From assembly GCA_049724395.1 (NCBI GenBank), contig JAUGWO010000183.1, forward strand, positions 124,001 through 188,000: a stretch of 64,000 nt of DNA, in the 5' to 3' direction. The notes below the pieces were generated by a model. That model saw nothing but the letters and a program-made list of their open reading frames with translations, had not been told where the DNA came from and did not search any database. Shown here in pieces: positions 43,701 to 56,700 of this stretch. Source of the DNA: Spongospora subterranea f. sp. subterranea. Lineage: Eukaryota; Endomyxa: Phytomyxea; Phytomyxea; Plasmodiophorida. How positions within the stretch are numbered: the stretch's first letter is position 1; each line of letters begins with the position of its first letter. Both the position numbers and the translations under genes were made by a program.

Positions 43701-46700
43701 GGCGACATGAGCGATATTATCGGCGAAGTTGCGGTCGATACTGGCCCGGCCAGGACCTGATCCGAACCACGATCGAAGAGCGGACGATAGATCCGGTTGA
43801 GGGTATATCGCGATCAACACCTTCATACACAACATACGATAATGCCGTTCATCTCGTGTTATCTGGCTCAGAATCCATTGGCGAAACGAATCCAGATTTT
43901 CGACGTCGTCGTCGCCAGTTCGTTTGGAATCAGGTCGTGAAAGTAGAGCCGCGTTTCCGTGTTTGGGGTCGGATATGATCCGAAGGTAATGGGTGAGGGC
44001 TTTGTCAACAATATGGAAGGAGATGTTCTGGGTGTCAATGTGCTCTCGTTCGATCAAACACGAACTGAATAAGATGTCCTTCAGGACGCGAAGAGTGAAT
44101 CGCGACACAATCTGGTCATTCTCGCGGAAATCCCGATAGATATTCGACAGGGCTATACAGGACCCTAGGAGATGCAGTTTTAGGCGGACGGAGCAACGAT
44201 CAAAGGATCATATCACAATACCGATCCGCTTTCCTCGTTCTTGACGATGACACAGCTCGCAAAGGCGAATAATCAGGTGCTCAATGTTGGGGGGAACTGG
44301 CGATGATATCGAGGCGATGTGTTTCAGCGACCAATGGAAGAACTCCCTAACGCAATGAGCACCAAGGGATCGGAGCGCCCCATCGGATTCATTGCAGATC
44401 GCGTCGATAACCGCATTGAGGAGCGCGTTCGACTCGTTGTCCCTGACCTGAATATTCTGGGTGTACCAATGGCAGAGCTGGAATATGAGGGAGCGATATG
44501 TCGATTGGATAACGGGATCAACATCAACCGCTAACGATAGGACAACGGGGAATAGCCGTTGGTATATCTGGAATAAGGGGGAGGATTTACCCGCCTCGGT
44601 CGTGGCACTTAGTAGACGGGGATCACGAGCGTTATCGCAAACACATTTGATGACGATCGAATGCAAGAGCTCGGACGCAGAGACCTTGTCTTGGCGGTTG
44701 GTGGCGAACAAGGCGGTCTGGCAGATGGGCGGCAATAACGGGTCGAGATAGAGGTCGATAGCGCCAGGGGTGAGATAAGGGATCGCCAGGGCGATGCGGT
44801 TGACCGGGTCCCAGGCCATCCCTTCATGGCGCCCTTTGTGCCAACCGCTGATGATGGCGCCGGGCGCCAGCCCCAGTTTCCCGATCAGCAATAGGACATC
44901 GATCGGGACCCGATCATCACTAAGGGGGAACACATTTCGGTTAGAGATGGCCAGATATGAACGGGCGGTGGTGGTGTTCACTTGGAATAGGTATCGGATT
45001 GGATATAATCCATTAGATTCGGTAATAAACTGATCATATTTCTACGGGTCGACTCTAAATCCCGCCACGACAATCGATTACGACACGTCTCGATAGCGAG
45101 AACAGCGAACTTTCGTTGGATTAAACCGAAATGGAACGTTCGTTTCAATGCAGGAAGAAGGAGATCAAATGGGACTGTGATTGGGATGATTTAGGGAAGT
45201 TGTTAAAGGGTGATCAGGACGACTATCATCCTACCGATATCGCTTGGGATTATCATCAAGAACTCCAAATACGCGAACAGCAACTCCTTCTCAATAGAGC
45301 TGATAAGGGCAAGGGAGAATTTGGCACAATCACGAATGAGAGATTTGAATTCGGGAACAGAGTCGATGGTGCTGTTGAAGAAGTCTGAAATATGACAATC
45401 GTTTGAGATGCGGGGAAGAGAATTAGGGGAATAAGCGCGTTAACCTTGTTTGATACATATTGAGATAGAACAGGATAATAACTTGATTAGACCCGATACC
45501 GAGGGGAATGAGCGCAATAGACCAGCGATCTGACGACAGAACTGCAATGATAATGGACAGAACCAATCGGGGCGAACCTTTGGCAGTAGATCAAGACAGA
45601 AATCAACCTGATCCGGTAAATCACATCAAACCCCACATCATTAACGGGAATAGGCAATGCGCTAACCAAATTGAGGAATAATGAATAATCAGGGATATTC
45701 GCTGGCTGAGCCGTTTCCTCAACCGCATCGTCTTCAGTAATAGATATGTTCAACGATGATATCACCTGATCACACCCACACAAGATCAACAAACCGACTG
45801 CTGAACGTTCGAGTACTTTGGATAATACCTTCTCAATGGATTGGATCAAAAGGAGATACAGTTGTTGACGAGCCAGAGCCAGGACCGACCATAGTTTTGG
45901 CATGATACCAATGCGCCATTCATCAGAATCGCTGCAGATGATGTTCACCCAGAACTCAACGAAATCCTGATAATCCTGGCGTCCATCGATATTCCTAGCG
46001 CCACCAACCGAGACGGCAGTGCCATGGAACACCACCTAACACACATCTGTCGGGGAACCGGTGTTGGGCGGGCGGAAGGGATTACCTCCGATAGAACACG
46101 ATGGAATACTGATCCAGCACCGTGTAATACAACGATGAGACGGGTTATCGCTGAATACGTCTGGTGACGGGTACGAGAATGCATATTGGGAAACACGTCG
46201 AGCACGCGGGCTGGAACACAGATAGAGAATGAGGGATGGTTGGAGCGGGGAATGGGGGAGAGAGAGAGAGATATTACCGAGAAGAACTTGGAGAGAGGCG
46301 ATAACGGAATCGTCAATAGACGATATGTGCTGGATCATCATCGATATCGATGAGATATACGACGCGAACCGTCGATTACGATATTCCGGTTCTTCTCGCG
46401 ATATATTACTGATCTGTTCCCACCAGGATATCAGATCCCGAACACACAACTTCAGGTCGCTCGACTGGCCGAACACGCTGATGGCGCTGGCGAACAGACC
46501 TGATATAGATATCGATTAGAGTGGGACGAGGCGAGGGCGGCGATGATCAATGGGGTTACTGACCAAGGCCACATATAGCGGCAGTCGCCTTATAATGATC
46601 AGGATTATTGGCCGGCGACATGGCCGTCAACCGCCGTAGAACAAACTAAATCATGAGCTGAGGCGTATGTGGTTTCGAATAAATCAGATCAATATTACGG

Positions 46701-47982
46701 CGTAGACGGGTTTTAGGTGAACACGATCTGCTTCTTTAGCGGTGACAATCGCTTCGGATATCTGAAAGCGTGAGCGATTGACGGAAAGGGGCGAGGGATC
46801 GTGTACCTGATATACAATGGTGTTAAGAGCATCAGCCGCCGCTCGGGAAAGATCACGGTTCCGATGGGACACGCAGCGATCAAGGGCATCGATTATGTTC
46901 TGATAATGGGACAGAAACAGGGAGCGGAACAGGTGACCGCGTTCAGATATCAGTGATAACGCGGCGATTGGCATTCCGAACCGCGCGCTGTCGAACGATA
47001 GAATGGCGCAAATCACCTTTGAAAATGAATTAGCGATGGAGATAGAGACCCGATATCGATATTAACCTTGAACACGGCCGATATTGATTTACCGTTATGT
47101 GAAGTGTCGTGTTCAGAGAAGGTGTTGGGAAATGATCCTAAATATCCAGATAGACCGATCAACGCTCCTTCCACGACTAGATTCGACGGCGACACTAAAT
47201 GCTTGGCGAGCGTGTTTCCGATAAACGCCACCTGTTCTTGGGAGAATCGACCCGGGAACTTCAGGCACAGCGCCCCGAGGGTTTCCAACATCATTTTCCG
47301 AACTGAATTTTCGATTGGGGTTTTAGAAAGTTATCGACGACGAGGGTGATATGTGGTTGACCTCCATCACTCTTGATTTTGGTCCATGATCGAGTCTCGT
47401 CGATCAGTGTTGTGATGATCAAACCGATATCGGTACTGGACCCATCGTCCAACAGGTTCTCGTCGGATATCAGGTTCATCACGACCTGCAGCGCCGCCGA
47501 TCGAACCTTGTGCACCCGTTCCCCCCGGAACAGGTGAACGCAGACGGCCTAAGGGGTTTCGGGGGCGATTAGAAACGGGGGTGCCTGGCAACATGGCGCT
47601 ACAACAGAATTCCTGACAATGACGTCGTTGGCGTATGGTCGGATGGCGACCCCATATAGGTCATGAATAACGGTGATCAGGTCCAGGAGCGATCCCCTGA
47701 TCAGGTCGAATGGGGCCGGATAGGACTTGATCATATCGATAATGGCCAATAATGACGATGGGGACGATAGCAATACCGCGATCCCGAGATCTGGCGATAT
47801 ATTGAGTGGGGAGGGCGGCGGCGGCGGCGGCGATGGGGGTTGGCCTGACCGGTATCGGATCGGGTGAGATGGGGGAGCTGATCGCGAACAGCATGATAAG
47901 CGGGATCGGCCCGCGATATGTCGTGATCAGCACAGGAGTCGGCCAGATCGGTGATAGCCGATTGGATGGCGATAGCGGCCAT
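34720..47982 (-). CDS. PRKDC: DNA-PKcs-type PIKK (DNA-dependent protein kinase catalytic subunit)
   Basis: One giant gene read down the minus strand, with exons of 0.2-1.9 kb and introns near 50 nt; the coding capacity is about 4,000 residues, close to animal DNA-PKcs. The start is ATG at 47982 ([20 protein letters not shown]), with the first intron rejoining DTD to [14 protein letters not shown]. The middle is helical-repeat-like. [15 protein letters not shown] near 39300 matches the conserved YRSYR.GDLPDIQ of DNA-PKcs. Kinase: [19 protein letters not shown] (a 51-nt intron splits it near 35910-35960), [16 protein letters not shown], catalytic loop [13 protein letters not shown], and [10 protein letters not shown] followed by [11 protein letters not shown], a DNA-PKcs hallmark. 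C-terminal [24 protein letters not shown] and YQGWRPYI. Known role: non-homologous end joining with Ku70/80 in the nucleus. It appears intact, although not every splice site was checked. Fragments of it have been copied to 6.8, 10.3 and 21.6 kb. Confidence 0.9.
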
Positions 47983-48369
47983 GAATAAAGGACCCCAACC
48001 CGTGATTGGCCTAATGTACTCTAATGAAGCCCGAGACCGCCACCTTAATCGTCATTCATTTTTCAACAGGAATTTTATTGGGTTTTTATTCGAATAATCT
48101 GTTTTAACGATTGTCGCCGAATCTGTTGGCGATTTTTCAGGAAACTGTCAATGGGAGTAAACGGGGATGATATTGGGGAATATGGGGAATGAGAGCGATA
48201 GAGGGAGTCGGTCGATGAGTTAGAAATGATCAATGGCGAACTGAATAATGATCTGGGCAGACGACAGTACCGACAGAGGTCGTCAATACCGACAAGGATA
48301 ATGAGGTGTAATTGGGGGGGGGGAACAGTGATGTCGATTGATCACAATCAGTGGTGATATAGATATGGT
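47983..48369. other. DNA-PKcs upstream region
   Basis: Presumed promoter between the start codon and the 88-bp array. It contains no gene. A G-run (about 9 G near 48314) and repeated GTCGATG/GATAATG-type words are seen; no clear TATA box. Confidence 0.4.
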
Positions 48370-51300
48370 CTTAAACAGGTCGTGAACGGGTAGGAGAGGA
48401 ATAACTCGGATTACGATTGACAATAAGTGATGATGACGGTGATCATGTCCATCTCCTCTTAAACAGGTCGTGAACGGGTAGGAGAGGAATAACTCGGATT
48501 ACGATTGACAATAAGTGATGATCATGACGGTGATCATGTCCATCTCCTCTTAAACATGTCGTGAACGGGTAGGAGAGGAATAACTCGGATTACGATTGAC
48601 AATAAGTGATGATGACGGTGATCATGTCCATCTCCTCTTAAACAGGTCGTGAACGGGTAGGAGACGGGTAGGAGAGGGAATAACTCGGATTACGATTGAC
48701 AATAAGTGATGATGACGGTGATCATGTCCATCTCCTCTTAAACATGTCGTGAACGGGTAGGAGAGGAATAACTCGGATTACGATTGACAATAAGTGATGA
48801 TGACGGTGATCATGTCCATCTCCTCTTAAACAGGTCGTGAACGGGTAGGAGAGGAATAACTCGGATTACGATTGACAATAAGTGATGATGACGGTGATCA
48901 TGTCCATCTCCTCTTATGTCGTGAACGGGTAGGAGAGGAATAACGGATTACGATTGACAATAAGTGATGATGACGGTGATCATGTCCATCTCCTCTTAAA
49001 CGGTCGTGAACGGGTAGGAGAGGAATAACTCGGATTACGATTGACAATAAGTGATGATGACGGTGATCATGTCCATCTCCTCTTAAACAGGTCGTGAACG
49101 GGTAGGAGAGGAATAACTCGGATTACGATTGACAATAAGTGATGATGACGGTGATCATGTCCATCTCCTCTTAAACATGTCGTGAACGGGTAGGAGAGGA
49201 ATAACTCGGATTACGATTGACAATAAGTGATGATGACGGTGATCATGTCCATCTCCTCTTAAACATGTCGTGAACGGGTAGGAGAGGAATAACTCGGATT
49301 ATGAACTCGGATTACGATTGACAATAAGTGATGATGACGGTGATCATGTCCATCTCCTCTTAAACATGTCGTGAACGGGTAGGAGAGGAATAACTCGGAT
49401 TACGATTGACAATAAGTGATGATGACGGTGATCATGTCCATCTCCTCTTAAACATGTCGTGAACGGGTAGGAGAGGAATAACTCGGATTACGATTGACAA
49501 TAAGTGATGATGACGGTGATCATGTCCATCTCCTCTTAAACATGTCGTGAACGGGTAGGAGAGGAATAACTCGGATTACGATTGACAATAAGTGATGATG
49601 ACGGTGATCATGTCCATCTCCTCTTAAACATGTCGTGAACGGGTAGGAGAGGAATAACTCGGATTACGATTGACAATAAGTGATGATGACGGTGATCATG
49701 TCCATCTCCTCTTAAACAGGTCGTGAACGGGTAGGAGAGGAATAACTCGGATTACGATTGACAATAAGTGATGATGACGGTGATCATGTCCATCTCCTCT
49801 TAAACATGTCGTGAACGGGTAGGAGAGGAATAACTCGGATTACGATTGACAATAAGTGATGATGACGGTGATCATGTCCATCTCCTCTTAAACAGGTCGT
49901 GAACGGGTAGGAGAGGAATAACTCGGATTACGATTGACAATAAGTGATGATGACGGTGATCATGTCCATCTCCTCTTAAACATGTCGTGAACGGGTAGGA
50001 GAGGAATAACTCGGATTACGATTGACAATAAGTGATGATGACGGTGATCATGTCCATCTCCTCTTAAACAGGTCGTGAACGGGTAGGAGAGGAATAACTC
50101 GGATTACGATTGACAATAAGTGATGATGACGGTGATCATGTCCATCTCCTCTTAAACATGTCGTGAACGGGTAGGAGAGGAATAACTCGGATTACGATTG
50201 ACAATAAGTGATGATGACGGTGATCATGTCCATCTCCTCTTAAACAGGTCGTGAACGGGTAGGAGAGGAATAACTCGGATTACGTGACGACTGACGATTG
50301 ACAATAAGGATGATGACGGTGATCATGTCCATCTCCTCTTAAACATGTCGTGAACGGGTAGGAGAGGAATAACTCGGATTACGATTGACAATAAGTGATG
50401 ATGACGGTGATCATGTCCATCTCCTCTTAAACATGTCGTGAACGGGTAGGAGAGGAATAACTCGGATTACGATTGACAATAAGTGATGATGACGGTGATC
50501 ATGTCCATCTCCTCTTAAACAGGTCGTGAACGGGTAGGAGAGGAATAACTCGGATTACGATTGACAATAAGTGATGATGACGGTGATCATGTCCATCTCC
50601 TCTTAAACAGGTCGTGAACGGGTAGGAGAGGAATAACTCGGATTACGATTGACAATAAGTGATGATGACGGTGATCATGTCCATCTCCTCTTAAACATGT
50701 CGTGAACGGGTAGGAGAGGAATAACTCGGATTACGATTGACAATAAGTGATGATGACGGTGATCATGTCCATCTCCTCTTAAACAGGTCGTGAACGGGTA
50801 GGAGAGGAATAACTCGGATTACGATTGACAATAAGTGATGATGACGGTGATCATGTCCATCTCCTCTTAAACATGTCGTGAACGGGTAGGAGAGGAATAA
50901 CTCGGATTACGATTGACAATAAGTGATGATGACGGTGATCATGTCCATCTCCTCTTAAACATGTCGTGAACGGGTAGGAGAGGAATAACTCGGATTACGA
51001 TTGACAATAAGTGATGATGACGGTGATCATGTCCATCTCCTCTTAAACATGTCGTGAACGGGTAGGAGAGGAATAACTCGGATTACGATTGACAATAAGT
51101 GATGATGACGGTGATCATGTCCATCTCCTCTTAAACATGTCGTGAACGGGTAGGAGAGGAATAACTCGGATTACGATTGACAATAAGTGATGATGACGGT
51201 GATCATGTCCATCTCCTCTTAAACATGTCGTGAACGGGTAGGAGAGGAATAACTCGGATTACGATTGACAATAAGTGATGATGACGGTGATCATGTCCAT

Positions 51301-51504
51301 CTCCTCTTAAACATGTCGTGAACGGGTAGGAGAGGAATAACTCGGATTACGATTGACAATAAGTGATGATGACGGTGATCATGTCCATCTCCTCTTAAAT
51401 CATGTCCATCTCTTCTTAAACAGGTCGTGAACGGGTAGGAGAGGAATAACTCGGATTACGATTGACAATAAGTGATGATGACGGTGATCATGTCCATCTC
51501 CTCC
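48370..51504. repeat. 88-bp tandem array (minisatellite), about 35 copies
   Basis: Unit: TTAAACAGGTCGTGAACGGG, AGGAGAGGAATAACTCGGAT, TACGATTGACAATAAGTGAT, GATGACGGTGATCATGTCCA, TCTCC (joined, 88 bp). Copies are very alike. They fall into two types at one site, AAACAGGTCG or AAACATGTCG. Types alternate strictly for about seven units (49715-50243), while runs of one type occur elsewhere (49174-49627 and 50870-51310). A few units carry small duplications (near 48660, 49300, 50285, 51398) or a deletion (48915). No long ORF crosses it. Confidence 0.97.
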
Positions 51505-52630
51505 CTTCATCACATTATATCACAACACCATCAATACCGATTACACTCGAATTCTCATCACTGCAGTTCTAGCTTCGAATCCTGTTGGAATATATTTGAC
51601 GACGATGTTGAATATCGGAATTGGTCCACCGAATAATCGTTGCCGCAAAAGCTTCCTCACGCGTCATAGGTTCGCCACGCTGGAAACGCGAAGTGACGAG
51701 GTCTTTCATCCAATAACATAGTTCTTTAAAGCGGGTAGGAGCTCCGAGTTTTCCTTTTCTTTTGCATCTGGAATTCTCCGCGTATTGTATTTTACGTACA
51801 TGACGACCTCATTCTTGAGCGCTAAATTCTCCGCCTTTTAACAAGTAATGTCGCCATTCTTCATCAATAAAGCCATTTGCTGTTGGCTGCGAGCAAAACG
51901 GTCCGCCTTAACCTGATAATCAGAAAGTATTTTCTTTAAAATTTAACTGTCTCCTGGCCCTTTGGTGAAAATAAAGCGTTTTGTCTTGGGGACGAATTTT
52001 AAGATGTTCATCCTTGGAGACAACGCTTACCAAATCTAACAACTTATATATCTTTTGTTTACGAAGCCAGTCCCTACAAGTCTCTGGCTTGACAAGATGC
52101 CCGAACACAGAAAGCGAAAGTATCGAAATCGCTTCGTCCTAAATGCGGATGCAACAAAAACCAAGGAACTGGCATGCCACGTCAACTCTTTGGGCTGTTG
52201 GCACTTTGAACGTTGTGCTGATACGTTCGATTTTCGACAAAATCGATTCAAGAGCGGATTCGATAATTATAAAATCGGCACATATTTCCTTGCGAAGCGT
52301 GTGTTCATCATGAAGCTGAATTTGCTTCAGGCGAAGTGAGTCATGAACAGCAGCAGCTCCTTTGTCGACACCAATCAAAGTCGACCACAGACCCGACAAT
52401 CTCATGATTTTTTACGTGTGCAATGGCTGCAGTGGTGGAAGAAGATTTCGATTTCACGTGGCGATGTACAATCGGTTCAGCAGGTGATAACCTTTTGCGT
52501 TTTCCAGCCGCAGAAATGGGCTTGAAATAACCATCGATCGCTCTTTGAACCAAGACTTTGTCGGTGAGATGGAACTCGTTGGGCAATTTGCTCACACTTC
52601 TTAGTATCATCTATTACAAGACTCGTAACT
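51505..52630. other. unrecognised ORF debris
   Basis: Minus-strand frames look protein-like in pieces: FKELCYWMKDLVTSRFQRGE with TREEAFAATIIRWTN (51720-51590), LKQIQLHDEHTLRKEICADF with IIIESALESILSKIERI (52330-52205) and NEFHLTDKVLVQRAIDGYFK (52590-52525). They lie in different frames with stops between, so this is either a decayed gene or a multi-exon gene that I could not solve. No domain recognised. Confidence 0.3.
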
Positions 52631-52706
52631 CCTAAGACCATTTCACTTTCCTAAGACCATTTCACTTCCCTAAGACCATTTCACTTTCCTAAGACCATTT
52701 CACTTC
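52631..52706. repeat. 19-bp tandem repeat, 4 copies
   Basis: Unit CCTAAGACCATTTCACTTT, with T and C alternating at the last base in the four copies. It marks the 3' end of the long minus-strand ORF next to it. Confidence 0.9.
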
Positions 52707-53360
52707 CTCTCGCAAATGGTTGAGCTGGTAAAGGGGTGCCGGAGTCAGTGGACGTTTGTAAAGATGATAAAAAACATGCAGCTGATGGCATGAAGACGAC
52801 AGAGCATCATCTGCCATGTGGTGACCTGATAAAGTTCCCGGTTGGCCACGATTCTGTTCCGGTGTTTCGGTTCGAATACGCAATAACATCAACATCGAAT
52901 TTGATTGACAGCACGACCTTATCAAGGTTCGTCGCGAATGATCCTGGACGGCGTAAATGCCATAGAATGTCTTCGAAGCAAACCGGGGAATGAGAACGCG
53001 CCTCGTGCAATAATGCCACTGTTTTCTCTGCAGGAATCCGACCAATTCCCATTCCAAACATATGCCCTTCTTCACGAAGGGTATCATGGGTGGCATCCCG
53101 CTTCTGATAGCAGCATGGTAAGGGCAATTTCCATCACCAAACTCTTCACATGAATCTAAAGCGACAAATCCCATTATAAAATAATCAACCTGGCACGTCT
53201 TCTGGATAAAAGCACGACCTTGGTGCTCAAATATTGAAAATCGTGACCACTCCGATGTCATATTGCTACTAAACCTTGAAAACGAGCAGATAGCAATAGC
53301 AGGAGTGTGTGTCATAAGGTTGAGGGGAATCACGTCAGCAAGTTGGCAGTGTTGGTACAA
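52689..53360 (-). other. long unrecognised ORF, 223 codons
   Basis: An uninterrupted minus-strand frame with internal ATG codons (MTHTPAIAICSFSRFSSN; MGFVALDSCEEFGDGNCPYH; MPPMIPFVKKGICLEWELVG). The composition is Cys/His-rich in places (FGDGNCPYHAAI, HYCTRRV). No family recognised. It has no visible splice to the debris at 51.5-52.6 kb. Chance openness is possible at this composition, but the length is notable. Confidence 0.3.
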
Positions 53361-53747
53361 CTTTATTGAGGTGATGAGGCCTCAGCTTGTGAGTGTTTGT
53401 CAAATGTAGGTTGAAATTTATACTGGAAAAAAGTGCGAGGTGAAACATACCGGTAGGTACACTGTACATACTGTACAATCTTTGAGGCGGCGCAAACTTT
53501 AAACGGCTGCGCACATATATGTACATTTTGGGTACAGTAGCACCAATACTTGTGTACAGTAGTCAACATGTGGGGTTATTCTATGGACCACCCTCTAATG
53601 TCACTATCGGTCATCCCCAGTACAGTCACGGACTCCGAATACAGTTGGCGCAGTTCACCAGTACAGGGGCTGACCCTTGGGCGGATATCACAGCTAGCCT
53701 GATTTATATAATCGCTAGTTGATGATGGTTTCGCAATCGCCCGCAAA

Positions 53748-56700
53748 ATGTTTAATCATGTTCATGGCCATGATACTCATTTACACGCAGCTCTGCGTTG
53801 CTGTTTCTGGAGGGTATTTTCGTTTTCAATGAATGAGCGAAGCATCATCAGTTGACAGCGGATAAGGTCCTATGGAAAATTGAGCCAAATTGAGGTCGAT
53901 GACTGTGGCCGAACGGCTCTTCATCTGGCGGCCAAAGATGGAGAGGTCGATGATTGTGGCCGAACGGCTCTTCATTTGGCGGCCAAAGATGGAGAGTCAG
54001 TTACTTCATATCATTACCTGTTATAATCTCTTATTGGTGACTTCTCAGCAATGAACGAGTTCGTCAACTCATATCCGATGCGAAATACGATATCAACGCA
54101 CTGGATAATGATGGCGCAACTCCGTTATTCCTGGCAGTTTATAACTCTCGAAAGTGGGTTAATTGCTTGATGCTATTCCTTAACGTATAATACGTGTCAG
54201 CAGATACACTTTCATCAATCAATGGGCAAATCTTCAAGCTTCATCGCAGGTTGCCGATCAGCAATGGTTTAAGCAATATCGTCATTCAATGGATTTACTC
54301 TAAATGTGGTTTTCTATCAGTTCTGAGATACACGATGTGCCTCAGTCCATCTTGTATGTTCACGTGATTCTTCCCATTCATTGATCCCAAACTGGCCTTA
54401 TATTGACTATAGCGAAACAACCGCCATTACTCTGTTGGATAATGGCGCCGATCCTTTTATAACATCATCATCAATCGGCAATACAGCATTGCACATCGCT
54501 GCTCGTGAGGGAATGTAATGGTGCCCGATTCGTCAAATATCTTCACCGCTAACAATCTTCCAACAGGATCAACCTTATCGATCGTGTCTGTAAGAAATAC
54601 CTTAAGGCGATCAAGGAAAGCGACACCAAGGGAGACACCTCTATCGTTAGTGTGAGGAGATCGCAATTGTATTTGTCATTTCATGCGCTGAAGATCGATA
54701 TTCTGATTGATTCCTTTTGCAAACAGGTTGCGAGGTGTCAATAAACCTGCTGTGGAACAATTACCCAATAATGGAGATTCGAACAGAGAAAAAGCTGCCG
54801 ATGTCAAATCGTGAGTCAAAACAGCTACATCAGTGAATGTTGTTTACGGTTCTCGTCAGAATGGAAATGGCCCACATGATTGATGCTCGAAACAACTATG
54901 GAGACACACCTATGTTGGTGGCGGCTGATCTAAAACACTGGTATTGCACATGTCATTAGTTGACATCAATCTATTAATCATTTCCACGTCAATAGGGGTG
55001 TGGTGAAGTGTCTGCTATTTCAGGGTGCTGATCCGACAATACCAACAAAGTGGTCACAAGATTCACTACTTCACATTGCTGCTAAAAATGGCCAGTACGT
55101 CGCTCTTTCTGCTGGTCAAAATCGTAAACAACTGAACAATGTTTACAGGATTGACGTCATTGATTACATCTGTGTCAATTTTCCTTTGGCGATCAACGCA
55201 AAAAACAAACATGGGGAAACCGCTATCTTTCACGCAGTGAGATCACGATTGTATATGCCATTTCGAGTGTTGAACAGGGGATATTTTGAATTGACTTGTT
55301 TTGCGATCAGGGTGGAAGTTGTCGAGTGTGTTTTGAAATATGGAGCTGCTGTTGCTGAAGATGATCATAATGTAGGGGATGCGAGCATACAAACAGTTGC
55401 CCAATACAAATTGTAAGTTTAGGACCGATACGAAATGTTTAAATCTTTGAAAAATGTTTACGGTGACGACAGGACATCCATCGTCCACTTTATCGATGCT
55501 CAAAATAGGTCTGAAAAGACTCCTATAATGGTGGCGACTGATCTCAAATACTGGTTTAGCACCTTTGATTAGTTGATATCAGTATATTGATACGTTCTCC
55601 GTTTAAAGGGATATTGTGTTATATCTATTATCGCAGGATGCTGCTCCAACATCGTCCGACTTCGCTGGAGGTACTCTACTGCACATTGCCGCTAAACATG
55701 GCCAGTATGGCGCCATTACTGTATTGTCAATTACGCCATCCATCATAATCTGACTGGACAACCATTTCAGAGTTAGCGTTATTGATAAGATACTGTCGGA
55801 TGGACGAGTGGACAAACAAGTGGCAATCAACTTCAAAGATCAACTTGGATATACTCCTTTCCTTTTGGCAATGAAATATCAACAGTAAGTTACATGGGGT
55901 CAAGTACAAAACATTGCCCCTGTTCATTGTTTGTGTGTTCAGTCTTGCTGCCGCCATTGCTCTACTAAAATATGGAGCTGATATCACCATAAAGAGTGAG
56001 GTTTGTCATGAGATAGCGCTTCATTACGCTGTTGAACGCCCTTGGTAAGTCATCCCCCTGTCAATATATCACATTGATAATGTGTTGTTATCAGGATTGA
56101 GTTGGCGACTACACTTATAGAGATGGCTGTTGATCCATCATATATCAACACACAAGACCTCATTCTTAGAACACCACTTCATCGCACAATTATCAAATAT
56201 TTAGTGTCCAGGGGCTCCAATATGTTAGTCGGGTCGTCAATATCCAAATCAAATTATCAATATTTGCTTGTAGAGTTTCAATGGTCGACATTCTGATTCG
56301 AAATGGTGCTGATCAGGCGATTCGTGATCAAAATCATTGTACGGCGCTTCATTATGGTGCCCTGTCGTTAATGTCTGTCAATATCAGGGGAATATATCGG
56401 TGTTTAACGTGCTCGCTCATTAGGGTTGACATTGTACAAATACTGGCGGAGAGCGCTAAACCGGGCGATATCGATGCGCAAAACGCTAATGGTCAAAGTC
56501 CTCTTCATCTGACAATTATCGCCAGTACAACCTCATCCGGTGAGGGCGATAGGTTAGTTGGGTTAGGAGATATAGATTCAATGATGGGGAATATCTGTCT
56601 AGAGCTGCAATCGTCACCATTCTGCTCGACTCTGATGCTGATCCGTCCCTTCCTGATAATCATGGATGGACATCGCTTCATTACGCTGCCAAAGCCCTTT

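Noticed and set aside
41615-48000. Many ORFs of 60-145 codons on both strands within the DNA-PKcs span
   Set aside because: They are shadows of the large minus-strand exons; GC-rich degenerate positions keep other frames open.
52736-53153. Plus-strand ORFs of about 85 codons
   Set aside because: Shadows of the longer minus-strand frame at 52689-53360.
53758-53810. Signal peptide reading MFMAMILIYTQLCVAVSG at the ankyrin gene start
   Set aside because: Splicing from this frame runs into a stop, whereas the alternative frame from 53748 splices cleanly into the ankyrin exons. Kept only as an alternative start.
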